Positions 48,167 to 60,283 of a stretch of DNA of 64,000 nt are shown here, one piece after another; position 1 is the first letter of the stretch, and each line of letters begins with the position of its first letter. Both the position numbers and the translations under genes were made by a program. The notes beneath the pieces were generated by a model, which was not told the origin of the DNA, ran no database searches, and saw nothing but the letters and a program-made list of their open reading frames with translations. Source of the DNA: Proteles cristata cristata. Lineage: Eukaryota > Chordata > Mammalia > Carnivora > Hyaenidae. The DNA is taken from assembly GCA_017311185.1 (NCBI GenBank), contig JAESUZ010003282.1, positions 1,798,001 through 1,862,000 on the forward strand. Reading direction: 5' to 3'.

Positions 48167-50399
48167 TAATAGCTTTTCCATGGGTCTTTAACTGGTCAGA
48201 AACTGCATTTTTACATTTAATAATGGATGTTAGTATACTTTTTAACGTACATTTAATAATGGACGTTAGTGTACTTTGAAAGTATAAAGTATAATATAAT
48301 TAGAAATGGGTAATGATGCGGTTCCCCATCTCCCATAATATTTTTATGATTACATAAAAAGGTATTAACCTAAAATGAGATGCTAGGTAATCCCACTCTT
48401 ATCCCTTAGTTTGGCAAATGGCAGTTTTAGGACTTGCTGCTGATCCTTTTGTTAAAGGATGTTGTCCAGGCCAATATGTCTAAAATTAGAGAACAGAACA
48501 GAAGGAGGGCAGACAGGGACAGACAATGCAACTTTCACTCATAATCACAGAACTCAAGTCCCTGTGGAGTTGCTTGGCCAGGTTCCCAGTTGAGAAGAGA
48601 GATCTCTGTAATGTTTTCAACCTTCTTTTTTCAAAGCCTGTTGGACTTAGATGGTCTGAGCTATCTTTTTCTTTTCTTGTTAGATGTTTTTGTTTCCTCT
48701 TCTTTGGGTGGACTTTTTCATCTCAGCCTATAGAAAGCATCAGTACTTAAATCTGTTGGGAATTTTAAAATGGAGGTGAAGTAGTAAGAACTAAATACGG
48801 GAGGGCATTTGAGTTGTCTATGCATGTGTTTATGCTCAAACTCACTTATTCCCCCTCAGTATACTTCTAGAAGGACTTAGATGCTAGGTATTTTAAATAC
48901 GACATGGAAAGGACCTCAAATATATTGGCCTTTTTTTTCACTTCAGTTTTTAGTAACTGTATTTTCTAAAAATCCATCCTACAAATATAGTTTTGTTTTT
49001 GTTTTTTACATCTTCGTATCTTTAAAAATGAACAGAAAAAAAAGACAAAAGCTTACCTTGATACAGAGTTAGTCAGCCAAAGTTAGCTTTTAAAGAGTTA
49101 AGGTCTACCAGAAGAAAGTCTATCCTCGGCCACTGCCAAACGCTGACCCTTCAGCGGCATTGAATGGTCTTCTCAAGTCTTCTCTTAGCGATAGAGTCCG
49201 TGAAGACAGCTGCCGAGAGACAGAAGTGAAGGTAACAGGCCCACGACAGCATGGAGCTCACATTGATGCTCCCCTGAGAAAGGCACCTTCCCTGAGTAAG
49301 GCCAGGGTGATGGCAAAAGAATAGATGTCTTTTGGGCATTATGATCTCCCCTCTCAGGAGTTCTAGGGCTCAATGGGTGTATGTGCCATCTAGCTGGTAA
49401 GGAGGAATCTGGGAGCACAGCAGACTTCTAGCATCTCAGAACAACCAAACTCACCAGTGAGCAGACATCCTGCTCCATTCCATGACTACAGACCACAACA
49501 AATATGTATGATCCTCATTTTAACAGGAGTGAAGCTCTCAGTTGGAAAACCAAGTCCAGATCTTTGATCAGAATGTAATGAGAAAGAAAAGATCATTTTT
49601 GGTTGCCAGACCCCAAGAGATCATTAGCTGTCACTCTTCCTTTCTTCTTCCTGTTTCTAGACACCCTTAGCCCACCAGCTCGTCTCTAATGCCTGTACTC
49701 TCTAGAGACGGCCCAGTGTCTCCGGCAGACCCCATGGGGAGGGAAGTCCAAGGTAAATACACTCATTGACAGCAAGTCATGTTAGAGCAGTAGCCTAGAC
49801 CTCTCTGATGAACACAATATGTTTCCTACTTATTTGGTGTCTTTGTACTTAATTTTACAGATAAGTTACAGATAAGCTAGCCCTCACTGAAATGAGCACA
49901 AGTCCCCGTAGAGCACTCTGGGTGACTGTGCCGGTAGGTATTCTACTTGGACTCAGCCCCAAAGTCCTGGGAACTGATGCTTCCAACCTGCTCCCACAGT
50001 GCCTCCTGCCCAGCACCCCCAAAGCCACAGAAGAACCTGTTGCTGCCTTTCTTTTCTTGCTTCTAACTAAAATGTATGTGTGGGAGAACTTAGCATGTGA
50101 TTATGCCACTAGGAAGTACAGTTTGTAATAAAATATGACTTCATGAAACGTATATGCACCTATTGCTGAACTTAAACAGAGAAAGGTGGTAGTCTAGTTT
50201 CCTACAAAAGCATACGTTTAAATAATTTTTAATTTAAAATTTTTTAACTGTTTAAATTTATAAGGGTCTGGTTGCCTCTAAGACTTGGGTAGTTCTCAGG
50301 CTGCTTTTTATCTTTAAGAATACTAAATCTCTTTATGTTCTCCAGAGCTTAGGATATTTTTCCTGTTTTCCAGCTTCCCTGCTGTTTCAGCTCCTTGTT
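48167..50399. other. Intronic, nothing recognised (also 50761-51576)
   Basis: A repeated 22-base segment 'acatttaataatgga.gtta' occurs near 48214 and 48250 (about 36 bases apart). Otherwise nothing. Confidence 0.5.
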
Positions 50400-50760
50400 T
50401 TAGATCATTTGTGTCAAGTTACTTTTATTCAAAATAAGCAAAGCATTCAATTACCTCAAAAAGAAGGAAGAGAAAAACTCGCAATGCCATATATTCCCTG
50501 TAACCTTTAATAATTATGTCCATATCAGCTAACATACGAATTAAAATATGCATGTTCTTGATGTCTTCTAATCCACAAAAGGAAATGATTACTACATTTT
50601 GTCAAACTAATGCCAATATGATGACATGTTAAAACATTCGGCTTGCAGCTGCAAGTCGGTGAGCCATATAAGGTAAAGCTTTAATTATAGCTTCTTCCCG
50701 CAGCAAAAGTGCTTAATTAGACTCCTAAGATTTGACTTGAAGATAGATTTTTTTTTTTTC
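50400..50760. promoter_or_regulatory. Candidate conserved non-coding segment with E-box palindrome
   Basis: No repeat recognised. A perfect 14-base palindrome CTTGCAGCTGCAAG (50642-50655) contains the E-box CAGCTG. TTAATTA (50681-50687) and TTAATTAG (50713-50720) are homeodomain-type sites. This is inference only. Confidence 0.3.
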
Positions 50761-51576
50761 TGAGGACTTAAAGAATTAAGAAAAATACTTTTTTCCATTC
50801 ATCTTCCGTTTTCACTTGTTGACCTTTATCCATACTTCCCCACCCTACTCCTTCCCTATTAGAAGAACTATTATAAGGAAAACTTAGTGGGCAGTTAATG
50901 GGCACCCTTTTGACTGGTTATTGGCTTTCACTTCTGACTTGTGAGTTTTCAAAATGCTATTTACCTTTGAAATTTTGAGCAGGTCTTCAAGGCAAAGCAA
51001 ATATTTTATATTTATAAAGCCCATTTCTGTACTGAATGGAATGGTACCAATATTAGAGGCACGTTGCCAATAATCTTATTAAAAATCATCACGGACCAAA
51101 GTTTGGGTATGATTTCATACATGTATTCAAGGGTGAGCAAGAAGACGGCTGTGGGCTTTCCCAGGTGGCAGTGAAGGGTGGAGGCGATAGTCATGGTGAG
51201 TGCAATAGTGGTCTCGCTTGTACAGTACAGGATTTCTTACCTGGCAGCCATGTTTTTCAGTTTGCCAGTGGGTACACTTTTAATTAGAAGGCAAGTAGAA
51301 AATGGGCATTTGCATCCACACTGAGCAAGAGAGAAAATGACACTATGGATATAGTTACCTAGAGCAGCTACAGTTACATGTTCAAAGCAGAAAGTGAGAT
51401 TTTTAATAACAATATTTATGTTAGTACATGAATCTATAAAGTCTCTGCTTTTATATTTTAAACCATAAGGTAGCTCTGTTAATGCATAGTTTTCAATAAC
51501 ATCTACTTTTTTGTTCTTAGAGTAGAACTAAAAAAAAAAGAACTTTCTAAAAACTTAGTGTTTTTTAATTGGATAA

Positions 51577-51917
51577 TGTTCTGGATAGTATGCTTCTGTT
51601 CCCCATAACTCATATTGAAACCCCACCCTCCAGTGGTATTAGATTAGAAGTGGGGACTTTGGGGGGTGATTAGATCATGAGAATAGAGAGTCTGTGATGT
51701 GATCAGCATCCTTCTCAGAAAAGAGTTTGCTCTGTGCCATGGGAGGACATAGCAAGAAGGTAACTGTCTGCATCCCGAGAAGAGACCTCTCGCCAGAACC
51801 CAACCAGGCCATCACCCTGATTTCAGACTTCCCAACCTCCATAACTGTGAGGGAGAAATTTCTATTGCTTAGCCACCCAGTTTATGGTATTTTTGTTAGA
51901 GCAACCTGAGCTAAGCA
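51577..51917 (+). mobile_element. Old LTR, probably ERVL-MaLR type (solo)
   Basis: A 341-base repeat from 'tgttctggatagtatgcttc' through 'ggactttggggggtgattag', 'gacatagcaagaaggtaact', 'ctccataactgtgagggaga' to 'accca' and 'gtttatggtatttttgttag'. The order fits an MST/MLT1-type LTR. No internal genes and no clear 5-base TSD. Confidence 0.68.
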
Positions 51918-52154
51918 AATACTCTCTTCATTTTTTCTTCTAAAGCAATAGTTTAAAAATCTGAAAGTGGCTGACTTCATTCAGTACGTGCTTATAAAAT
52001 GCATGTGTGAACTCCACTCCTCTCACCCTCATACACAAAAATAGTACCATTGACTTGATTTATTTTAGTTAAATAAAACATTTTCAAGGTCTTCTAAATC
52101 TGGGGACTTTCCTCAGAATAGGTTGCATATGTGAATACCATCCCTTTATTAGTC

Positions 52155-52500
52155 AGAACAACACTCAGGTATGCCACAGTAACAAACATTCCTCAGACTC
52201 CCAATGGCTTAACAAGTAAGACCCTATTTCTCACTCCAACAAGGTCTGTGAATTCAGTGCCTCTCTATAGCAGCTTCTAACTGGTGACTCAAGGACCCAA
52301 TTTGCTCATATCTTGTTGATCCACCATCTTAACAGACACTTCCAGAGTCAAATTCTATAGGGGAAAAGAGAGCTGGAAGTCCACGCATGGCAGAACTCAG
52401 CACAGAAGTGATATTCATTGCCTCTGCTTACAGCCCACTGGCCATATTACCAAACTAACTGCAAGGAAGGCGGGGAGATAGATAATTTCTATGTATCCAC
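52155..52500. mobile_element. Ancient interspersed repeat, class uncertain
   Basis: 'caatggcttaacaagtaaga', 'ctaactggtgactcaaggac', 'catcttaacagacacttcca' and 'actaactgcaaggaaggcgg' occur in an order I associate with a widespread old mammalian repeat. I cannot assign the family. Confidence 0.4.
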
Positions 52501-52724
52501 AAAGAAGAAAAAGGAAACACAATTTTGTGAACACTGACCATTTTTCTTTGTTCCTATCATGGAGGAAAATGCTTAAGAATCACTTTTTGAATTTCATAAT
52601 TTCAAATCAAATAACTTGATCTTATAGTAAGTTATCAACGCAGAGACGGTCTTTTCTCTTTAGAAATCCATGATACATTGTCTGCAAATAAATCATTTTA
52701 AGCCCTTCTCCCTTACCCAGGCTA

Positions 52725-52958
52725 AAATGCTCCCTTGATGTCTCTTAAAACTTGGCTTTTTCATTCCCATCTTTACCATTATAGTTGATGAGATTTGTAA
52801 ACTTCTGGAATATATTGCAACAGTCTACTCAGTGGTCACCTCCTTCTTTTCATCAGCCACCTCAACCAACCAGATCATCATCATTTCTTCAGCACTGTGT
52901 GATCTCTCCCAGCTATAAATTCCAAGGAGCATTAGCATCTGTATCACTCTCTTAAGAG
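52725..52958 (+). mobile_element. Possible LINE-2 fragment
   Basis: 'ttgcaacagtctactcagtg' and 'gtcacctccttcttttcatc' recall the L2 segment 'ttgcaatagcctcctaactg'. Degraded. Confidence 0.38.
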
Positions 52959-52959
52959 T

Positions 52960-52983
52960 CACACACACACACACACACACACA
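52960..52983 (+). repeat. (CA)12 microsatellite
   Basis: Twelve CA units without interruption. Confidence 0.95.
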
Positions 52984-53654
52984 TAAAGTCAGGATTATTC
53001 ATTGCTCAGTAAATAAGAATCCTTCCCACAACAAGGAATGTAAATGGCTTATACTGCCATTTGGAAAACCCAATGAATGAATTACAAAAATATTTTTAAA
53101 TTGACAGAAACCTTCATATTTTATATGTGATTCTGTGAACATTTTAACCTGTATATTGGCTCAGGATGGCATATACTAAAAGTTTGTTTTTTTAAATTGA
53201 GTTTTCAGTGCTCAATCCTTTTTAAAAGTGTGGTATTTAAACAGAGGGGGTGTGAAAAACAGGCTTTCCTTCATATTCTAAGTAGAGTAAACACAGGAAG
53301 AAGCAAAATCTGCTTTGGTTTTCACTCCCTTCGTGTGTCATCTTATTCCCACCGGCATCCTAACAATTTTGGAAATAGTGCTATTTCTATAGAAAGTAAA
53401 TTTTTCCACGTTAATCAAATATCCTGAGCTTGTATTTTGTACATGTTCATATCTTTGACAGAATTTTTTTCAAACCCCAACAATTTAGAAAAATGGTATA
53501 TAATTGGAATTTTATTTCAGTATGTCCAGAAGATGATCCTTTCTGTGTGCTGATTAGAACAACATGACCCAAGATGAATGCCAATGCAAATAAGGTTTTA
53601 GGCATAAATAGCAACTTTATCACATCTCTATAAATCCAAAAACATCTTCCATTC

Positions 53655-53840
53655 TTTATCAATGTACCATCCATTCAACAAGCATCTACTGAACACCTAC
53701 TAAGTGATAAACATCATGCCTGGAGATGCTAAAAAATGAAAAGTCTACCCCTGTGATCAAGAGGCTCCTAAGTTTAATGAGGTACACAGACAAGTAGACC
53801 AGTAGTTTTGGTGCATTATAATAAATGCTTCATTAGAGAA
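53655..53840 (-). mobile_element. LINE-2 3' end
   Basis: 'attcaacaagcatctactga', 'acacctactaagtgataaac' and 'atcaagaggctcctaagttt' fit the reverse complement of the L2 terminus. Confidence 0.62.
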
Positions 53841-54094
53841 ATGGGAAGGGTGCTATGGGAACATGGACAGAATACCTCATTCCACCTCAGGGAGTCATTA
53901 CTGGATTCCCAGAGAAGAAACTATGGCTTAGTTAGCAAGCTATTGGGTAGGAGGAGACATCGTGTAGAGAAAAATATCATGAGAATGCCATTCTCCTGTC
54001 CCAGGTAACAACAAACTGGGACAGATGAAAATCCATTCTTGGTACATTTCACCTCACAAGATGTACCATTCAGAAACTCTCATGGTACTAAAAA

Positions 54095-54310
54095 GAATAG
54101 TGATTTTGTAGTCAACTAGATTTGAATTTCAAATCAATTCTGTCACTGACTGACAGAATCATCCTAGGTGAGTTTCTGAGTCATCAGTTTTAGGAGAGGA
54201 ATAATAGGGTGTATCTTAAAGGATATCCATTAAGATGGATAGGACAGTAGACATAAAACATTTAGCACAAGTTCCTGACACATAGTAGACACTTAGCAAA
54301 TCATGGTCCA
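54095..54310 (+). mobile_element. MIR
   Basis: 'gtagtcaactagatttgaat', 'ttctgtcactgactgacaga' and 'cctgacacatagtagacact' follow MIR order. Confidence 0.7.
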
Positions 54311-54471
54311 TAATTATAGAATAAATGAAAATGGGTTGTATTTGCGCTTGTGACTTGGATCATGAACATTCAGGTCTCCAGTTGATTGAGCATTCTTTCC
54401 TTCAATTTGTATCTGGTTAATATGAATTGAAATGTTTGTGTTTTATAATATCTTTGCATTGTGACTGATGG

Positions 54472-54592
54472 TCACTATCCTTATTGTGATGAGCATGGAG
54501 TGATGTATAGAATTGTCTAATCACTATGTTGCACCCCTGAAATGAAGATAACATTGTATGTCAAATATACTTTAGTTAAGAAATGATGCAGT
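54472..54592 (+). mobile_element. LINE-1 3' tail fragment
   Basis: 'gtgatgagcatggagtgatg', 'aattgtctaatcactatgtt', 'gcacccctgaaatgaagata' and 'tactttagttaagaaatga' match the carnivore L1 3' tail in sense orientation. No TSD found. Confidence 0.72.
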
Positions 54593-56401
54593 GTGGATCA
54601 ACTCCTCCATGTAACTGAGAGTAATTTTATTCTGTTGATGATAATTGTGGTGGACTTTAATGACCAAGTGGCAGTTTTCAGGTTATCCTTCTTAGGAAGC
54701 AAAATATGTCATAGGAACTCATTAGTCATCAAACAAAATTCATTAAGATTATATAGTGACTAATGAATAGTCAGGAAACCCATTGAGACTTCATATCAAT
54801 TTCAAAATTACATATGATACCAGAGAGATGGTAAAAATCCCCCTATAACTATCAGCCCGAATGGAAATTGCCCTTGACATGTGTTAGCACAGCTGCTCAT
54901 TTATCACCATATTCCCAGTCTAGGAGGTGAGATTCTCAGTTTTGCATTCACCAAATTAAGACAAATTAAAGGACTCTCAAGTTCATGTAGATGCCAGCAT
55001 GGGACAGAATCATAAAGAGAAGCTTTAGTTCAGTGAAGTATATGCTGAATTCTGATGCCCTTGATGACAACGAAGCATAATTGACCCAAACTTTAAGATT
55101 TTCAGATGCCAATATCATAAAAGGAAATAGGTCAAGCCTGCAGACTGACTTAATTCTCTTTATTAGCTCCTAAATAATAGGATTTAACTATAGCAATAAT
55201 GATGTAGTCTAGTAGTAAAGTGACCTCAGTGACTATAATAGAAGATCTTTGTTATACTCAGCGTATTTCACCTAAAATGTAGCAGCAGTATTCTCTTTTT
55301 CTTGGGAAGTTCATCTGTCTCATTTCCCCTGCTCACGAGAAGTTTCCTGCGCATCATTTGGTGCTAAGTCACATTGCCTGTTTAAGGACTAACCTGTCAG
55401 AAGAGCATTCAGCAATTGAAAGTTTTCTTCACAATTCTTCAGTCTTTTAAACCACATCCACTGACCATGTAAGCTACCCCTGGTGGTATGCTTACACTTT
55501 TCCTTGAAGTGTATGATTTTTTCCCTTGGATTTTTTTACGATGAGATAATAAAAGTTGGGTACTGTTGTATTTTGAAATCACAAACTAGTGTGTGTGTAC
55601 ATACTCGCCGGGGTGGAGTTCTTCAAAAGGTAAGGGTAATCCTTTCCTCAGGGGAGATGAGTATAGATTGTTTTAAGGAAATCAGTTACCAGATTCTCAG
55701 TTTCCATATGTGTTTCTTAAATGCTGAAGACTGTAAAACCTCACTGGTTCCCAAGACTGCAAACATGGCCTCTAGGGCCAGCTCAGTTATTACCTGGGAT
55801 GTAATCTTGAGAAAATCCTTTCACATACCCTTCTGGCCACACATTTCTCTCCAAGGAATTAGATGATCCCTAAATTGTTGTCCAATGTAAGGCAATGAGG
55901 TATTTGCTTACTTTGCATGAAGAAGTCATACTAAATTCCCTAAGAGCCTGATCATTTAACAACAACAGATTTGTGACACAATTTGAATTCATTTGAAGTA
56001 AAACATCTCTAAGGAACAATTTGGGCTGGACACATGCTAAATGTGACATACATATTTTCTTAAGTCAAAGAACACGATAAATTCATTTTTGCACACTGTA
56101 AAGGATATTCAAGTTCAGACCTCATTCCTAGAGCCTCAAATATTAATCTTTTATTGTCTTAACCCAAAATCATTTAACTTTCCATCCTATGTTAGTAAAT
56201 TAGCTTTGGTGAACTCTTTCTCCTTGGTGATCTTTCTCTATATTTTTTGCTCTTTATATTCTTAATTCCAACTTGTAAAAATGTGTTTATTTTCATACAG
56301 TAGCTCCAGCCACATAATGCATGTGATATATGGGTCTGGTACTCTCCTTGGCACCAAGTATACAAATGGGGAGGATATAGTTAAGGAGTTTCAGAAATTT
56401 C
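54593..56401. other. Intronic, nothing recognised (also 52984-53654)
   Basis: A/T-rich. The frame at 55483-55866 has no recognisable domain. Confidence 0.5.
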
Positions 56402-56613
56402 GGGAGTACCTGGTTGGCTCAGTTGGTTGGAGTATTCAACTTCAGCTCAGGTTATGATCTCTCAGTTTGTGGGTTCGAGCCCTGCGTCAGGCTCTGTGGT
56501 GGCAGCTCAGAGACTGGAGCCTGCTTCAGATTCTGTGTCTCCCTCTCTCTGCCTCTTCCCTGCTCATGCTCTCTCTCACTCAAAAATAAACAAACATTTG
56601 AAAAAAAAAAATT
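56402..56613 (+). mobile_element. Carnivore tRNA-derived SINE
   Basis: It starts 'gggagtacctggttggctca', keeps an intact B-box-like 'gggttcgagccc', and has a felid body and an A-rich tail at 56592-56611. TSD unclear. Confidence 0.93.
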
Positions 56614-56849
56614 TTTAATTTCACAGCCTGATTGACTAAACAGACACATAAACCAATAATTATAGTGTGTTAATATAGAAATAGAGACATGGTTAAAGTG
56701 CTAAGGTAGCATGGAGTAGGGAGCACACCCTTCTGTTTAATCTTGATGAAGACTTATTTATCTACTCTGCTAGCTTATGCTTTTGTTGTCACACTTAAGA
56801 AACCATTGCCTAATCTTAGGCAGGATTTGCGCCTATGTTTTCTACTTTG

Positions 56850-57036
56850 TTTGTTTTAATGTTTATTTATTTTTGAGAGACAGAGCACAAGCAGAGAGAG
56901 GAGACACAGAATCCGAAGCAGGCTCCAGACTCTGAGCTGTCAGCACAGAGCCCAACGCAGGGCTCAAACTCATGAAGTGTGAGATCATGACCTAAGCCAA
57001 AGTCAGCCACTTAAACGACTGAGCCACCCAGGTGCG
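56850..57036 (-). mobile_element. Carnivore tRNA-derived SINE inserted in an L1
   Basis: 'tttaatgtttatttattttt' to 'tgagccacccaggtgcg'. The head end runs into a C-rich (CCCA)n tract at 57038-57065. L1 antisense sequence lies on both sides. Confidence 0.93.
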
Positions 57037-57037
57037 A

Positions 57038-57065
57038 CCCCCCACCCACCCACCCACCCCCGCCC
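57038..57065 (-). other. Potential G-quadruplex in a (CCCA)n tract (minus strand)
   Basis: C-runs C6, C3, C3, C3, C5, C3 are separated by single bases. The minus strand is G-rich with single-base loops. It abuts the head of a SINE within an L1. Confidence 0.85.
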
Positions 57066-57249
57066 AAGTGTTTATAGTTTAGCTCTCATGTTTAGGTCTT
57101 GGATCCATTTTGAATTAAAATTATATATGGTGTGAGGTTGGGTCCAACTTCATTCTTTCACATGGTTATCTCTAGTTGCCCCAGTACCATTTGGTGAAGA
57201 CTCTTCTTTCCCCAGCAAATGATCTTAGGACCCTTGTAGCCACCTTTTT

Positions 57250-58620
57250 GATGTGTTGTCCTGACTTAACTTCCACTGTGCCAAATTCATCTTGGTTTTT
57301 CTGCCGCCTCTTAGGCTCTTTCTCCTCAGTGTCCTTTACAGATACCTTTATGTTTACCTCATTCTAAATGTTAAAACTCTTAGAGGTAGAATTTTCAAAC
57401 CCCTCTCCTTTCTCTTTAGCCCTGCTCCTGAGGCAGACTTATCCATTCCCATTTTCTCTCCGTGCTGATGACCTAAAACATTTTTAATATATTTTTTTAA
57501 GTTTGTGTTTATTTTGAGAGAGTGTGAGCTGGGGAGGGGCAAGAGAGAGGGGACAGAGGAACCTAAGTGGGCTCTGTGCTCAAAGAAGCAAACCCGTTTC
57601 AGGACTTGAACTCAAGAACCATGAGATCACGACCTGAGCCAAAGTCGGACACTCAACCAACTGAGCCACCCAGGCACCCCGACGATTTACAAATTTTATC
57701 TCCATCCCAGACTTCTCTGTGGAGCTTCATACAGAAATATCTATTTGCCTTTCTGACTTCACCTGGATGTCTCACAGACAACTTAAGCATCACATTCTCC
57801 AAAATGAAATACTTGATTCTCCTATCTGCTCACCTTCCAAAGAAATTTGTTTTTCTTTCCTGGCTTGTAAATTGCACCACTCTATACCTATTTGCTCAAG
57901 TCAAAAAGCCTGGGGTTTGCTCGATCTTCTTCCTTTTTCCTCATCTCCCATATTCAGGCATCAGTATATATCTTAAATCTTTCCCCTTCTCTCATCTCCA
58001 CTGGCATCATTCTGGTACTGGCCACCATTATCTCCTGAGTTACCCCAAGAGCTTCTTAACTGTTTGTTCTCTTGTCTCTCTTGCTTCTCTTCCCGAACTA
58101 TAGCCAGAGTAAGAATTTCAAAAATGATCTCAGTCCAGGTGACCCTTATTTTAAAATGCTGCAGTGGCTTCCAGTTGCACTTAACATCTATCTCATTTCC
58201 ACAGTCTATAAGCCACTGCGTCATCTGGTTCTCTCTCTAGTCTCAATCCACCCTCCCCTACTCTAGCCACGCATTTGGTTCCCAGACACAGGTTTTTCCC
58301 CTTTCAAGCCTTTGTGCATGGACTTTACCCCAGCTTGTCTCTTCACACCATAGCTTAAACATTACCTCCTTAGACCAATCTTCCCACTGATGCTCAGTCC
58401 CTCTTGAGGTCACTAGCATAGCACATTGTTTGCTAACTTCCTGGCAGTTTTTACATTGTGTGGGTGTGTACACATATATGTGTTACATGTACACACACAC
58501 ACACCTTAAACCTGTGTACATACTGTTTTAACCTACACATAATCTGACTCTTGTTTCTAGACTGTGAGCTCTGTGCCTGGCCTGGGTGGGGATTGGGCAG
58601 AGGAAGAACATATCTGTTTT
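57250..58620 (+). mobile_element. LINE-2 ORF2 3' region, interrupted by a SINE
   Basis: Broken L2 reverse-transcriptase-end sequence. 'cgtgctgatgacctaaaa' precedes the SINE at 57487. After it, a frame reads DFTWMSHRQLKHHILQNEIL, recalling the L2 STWMS..LKLN segment. Then come 'gctgcagtggcttccagttg', 'aagcctttgtgcatggactt' and a 3' end at 'actgtgagctctgtgcctgg'. Open frames here (57567-58103) are chance frames in the repeat. Confidence 0.72.
57487..57680 (-). mobile_element. Carnivore tRNA-derived SINE inserted in an L2
   Basis: 'aagtttgtgtttattttgag' to 'tgagccacccaggcacccc'. Flanks 'gatgacctaaaacattttt' (57467) and 'gacgatttacaaatttta' (57681) look like a degraded TSD. L2 ORF2-like sequence continues across the site. 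Confidence 0.92.
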
Positions 58621-59096
58621 TCCTGACTGTGTTTCCTGCTTCCTACTGTGCCTGAAAAAAAAAGGGGGGCGGGGGGGACAAGAAAACATTTTAGTGAATA
58701 AACAGACCAGCAGAAAAATTTGGAAAAGGTGGAGTGATCTCACAGGAGTATGAATTATAGCTGGTTAGAGAAGGAAAGGGCATCGTAGGTTGAGTGACTA
58801 GAGACAAGAACAGAGATGGTATGTTTGAGGATATTGATTATATTCTTCGAAGACAGGTGGGATTTTGTGCAAAAAGAGAACACTTTATTTTCTTGTTTCA
58901 TGCCCAATTAAGTGTTTCTCCACTTAATGTTTCTCCACTGTTTCCAAAACTTGGAAAAATCAAATTTTCTTGAACTCTCAAACATTGTTTACTAAGTTTT
59001 TTTAAATTCTCTGAAACAATGTAATCACAATAGGACTGATTGTATTGAAACTTTTAGTGTAAACAGATGTAACATGTAAAAATAATTATAATACTT

Positions 59097-59318
59097 GGGG
59101 CGCCTGGGTGGCTTAGTCGGTTAAGCGTCCGACTTTCGCTTAGGTCATGATCTCGCGGTTCGTGGGTTCGGGCCCCGCGTCGGGCTCTGTGCTGACTGCC
59201 AGCTCAGAGCCTGGAGCCTGTTTCAGTCTGTGACTCCCTCTCTCTCTGACCCTCCCCTACTCACGCTGTCTCTCTCTCTCTCTGTCTCCTAGAAATAAAT
59301 AAAAATATTAAAAATAAT
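59097..59318 (+). mobile_element. Young carnivore tRNA-derived SINE with perfect TSD
   Basis: It starts 'ggcgcctgggtggcttagtc' and keeps most CpGs (ctcgcggttcg, ccccgcgtcgggc), a sign of youth. The perfect 16-base TSD 'aataattataatactt' is at 59081-59096 and 59319-59334. The B-box reads 'ggttcgggccc', one base off the usual GGTTCGA. Confidence 0.97.
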
Positions 59319-59883
59319 AATAATTATAATACTTAAAAGAATATTATATTTAAACTTGTTATGAACCAACAAGCTTAATTTATGTCTTCGTGTTATTACT
59401 TCATAGATCTCCAAATTTAATTTAAAATGCTTGTTTTCATATTTCCTGAGTCCAGAGGACCAGGTGTCAAACAACTGGTTTTTGGTGGCAGCACAGGCCT
59501 GGTTTTTGGTCCCAAAGAGATCCAAACGTCAGGCCCTGGATATCTCCCTGGGCCCCTTTTTACAACTGAATTGTATGTTTCACATCAGGGGTACTTTGTA
59601 CACCCAAAGTTAGTACAAGAGTCCAGTGTTTTCAGCCTGATGGGTGTTCTTCCAGAATGGCATATGCTTTCCTCTGCTAGGCCAGCATGACCTCATTGCC
59701 TAATCCTTCACCCTGTCATCACTACACATTGATCTGGTATGTTAGCACTATAGGAGACATACCGATGCCTTATTCATATCTTATCACAACTTGTCATGTT
59801 ATCTAGAGGTTTCTTCCCTTAACAGTTGCAGTCTAGCCTGAACAGATAGCCAAGTGTCTAAACAGAACACAGTCAGTACTTTA

Positions 59884-60283
59884 TTTTTTTTAATTAATTT
59901 TTTAATTTACATACAAGTTAGTAGCATATAGTGCAACAATGATTTCAGGAGTAGATTCCTTAATGTCCCTTACCCATTTAGCCCATCCCCCCTTCCTCAA
60001 TCCCTCCCACAACCCTGTTTGTTCTCTATATTTAAGAGTCTCTTATGTTTTGTCCCCCTCCCTGCTTTTATATTAGTTTTGCTTCCCTTCCCTTTTGTTC
60101 ATCTGTTTTGTATGTTAAAGTCCTCATAGGAGTGAAGGCATATGATATTTGTCTTTAATATCTCTTAGCATAATACCCTCTAGTTCCATTCATGTAGTTG
60201 CAAATGGCAAGATTTCATTCTTTTTGATTGCCAAGTAGTACTCCACTGTGTGTGTACATACGTGTACATACATACCCCACATC
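59884..60283 (-). mobile_element. 5'-truncated LINE-1 3' end
   Basis: The plus strand begins T-rich, then 'acatacaagttagtagcata', 'agtgcaacaatgatttcagg', CT-rich sequence, 'tctagttccattcatgtagt' and 'gcaagatttcattctttttg', a reverse-complement L1 3' region of a different subfamily from the 38394 copy. It runs into a second L1 3' fragment. 'cagtacttta' at 59874-59883 and 60330-60339 flanks the composite. Confidence 0.88.

Larger units (their letters stand above)
56745..57245 (-). mobile_element. Ancient LINE-1 (L1M-type), interrupted by a SINE
   Basis: The reverse complement of an ORF2-region L1: 'gcttttgttgtcacacttaa', 'gaaaccattgcctaatctta' before the SINE at 56850, and 'ggtcttggatccattttgaa', 'ggtccaacttcattctttca', 'accatttggtgaagactctt' after it. 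Diverged, with no intact reading frame. Confidence 0.82.

Noticed and set aside
57567..58103. 178-codon open frame on the + strand
   Set aside because: It begins in a SINE and runs through L2 sequence in a frame unrelated to the L2 protein words.
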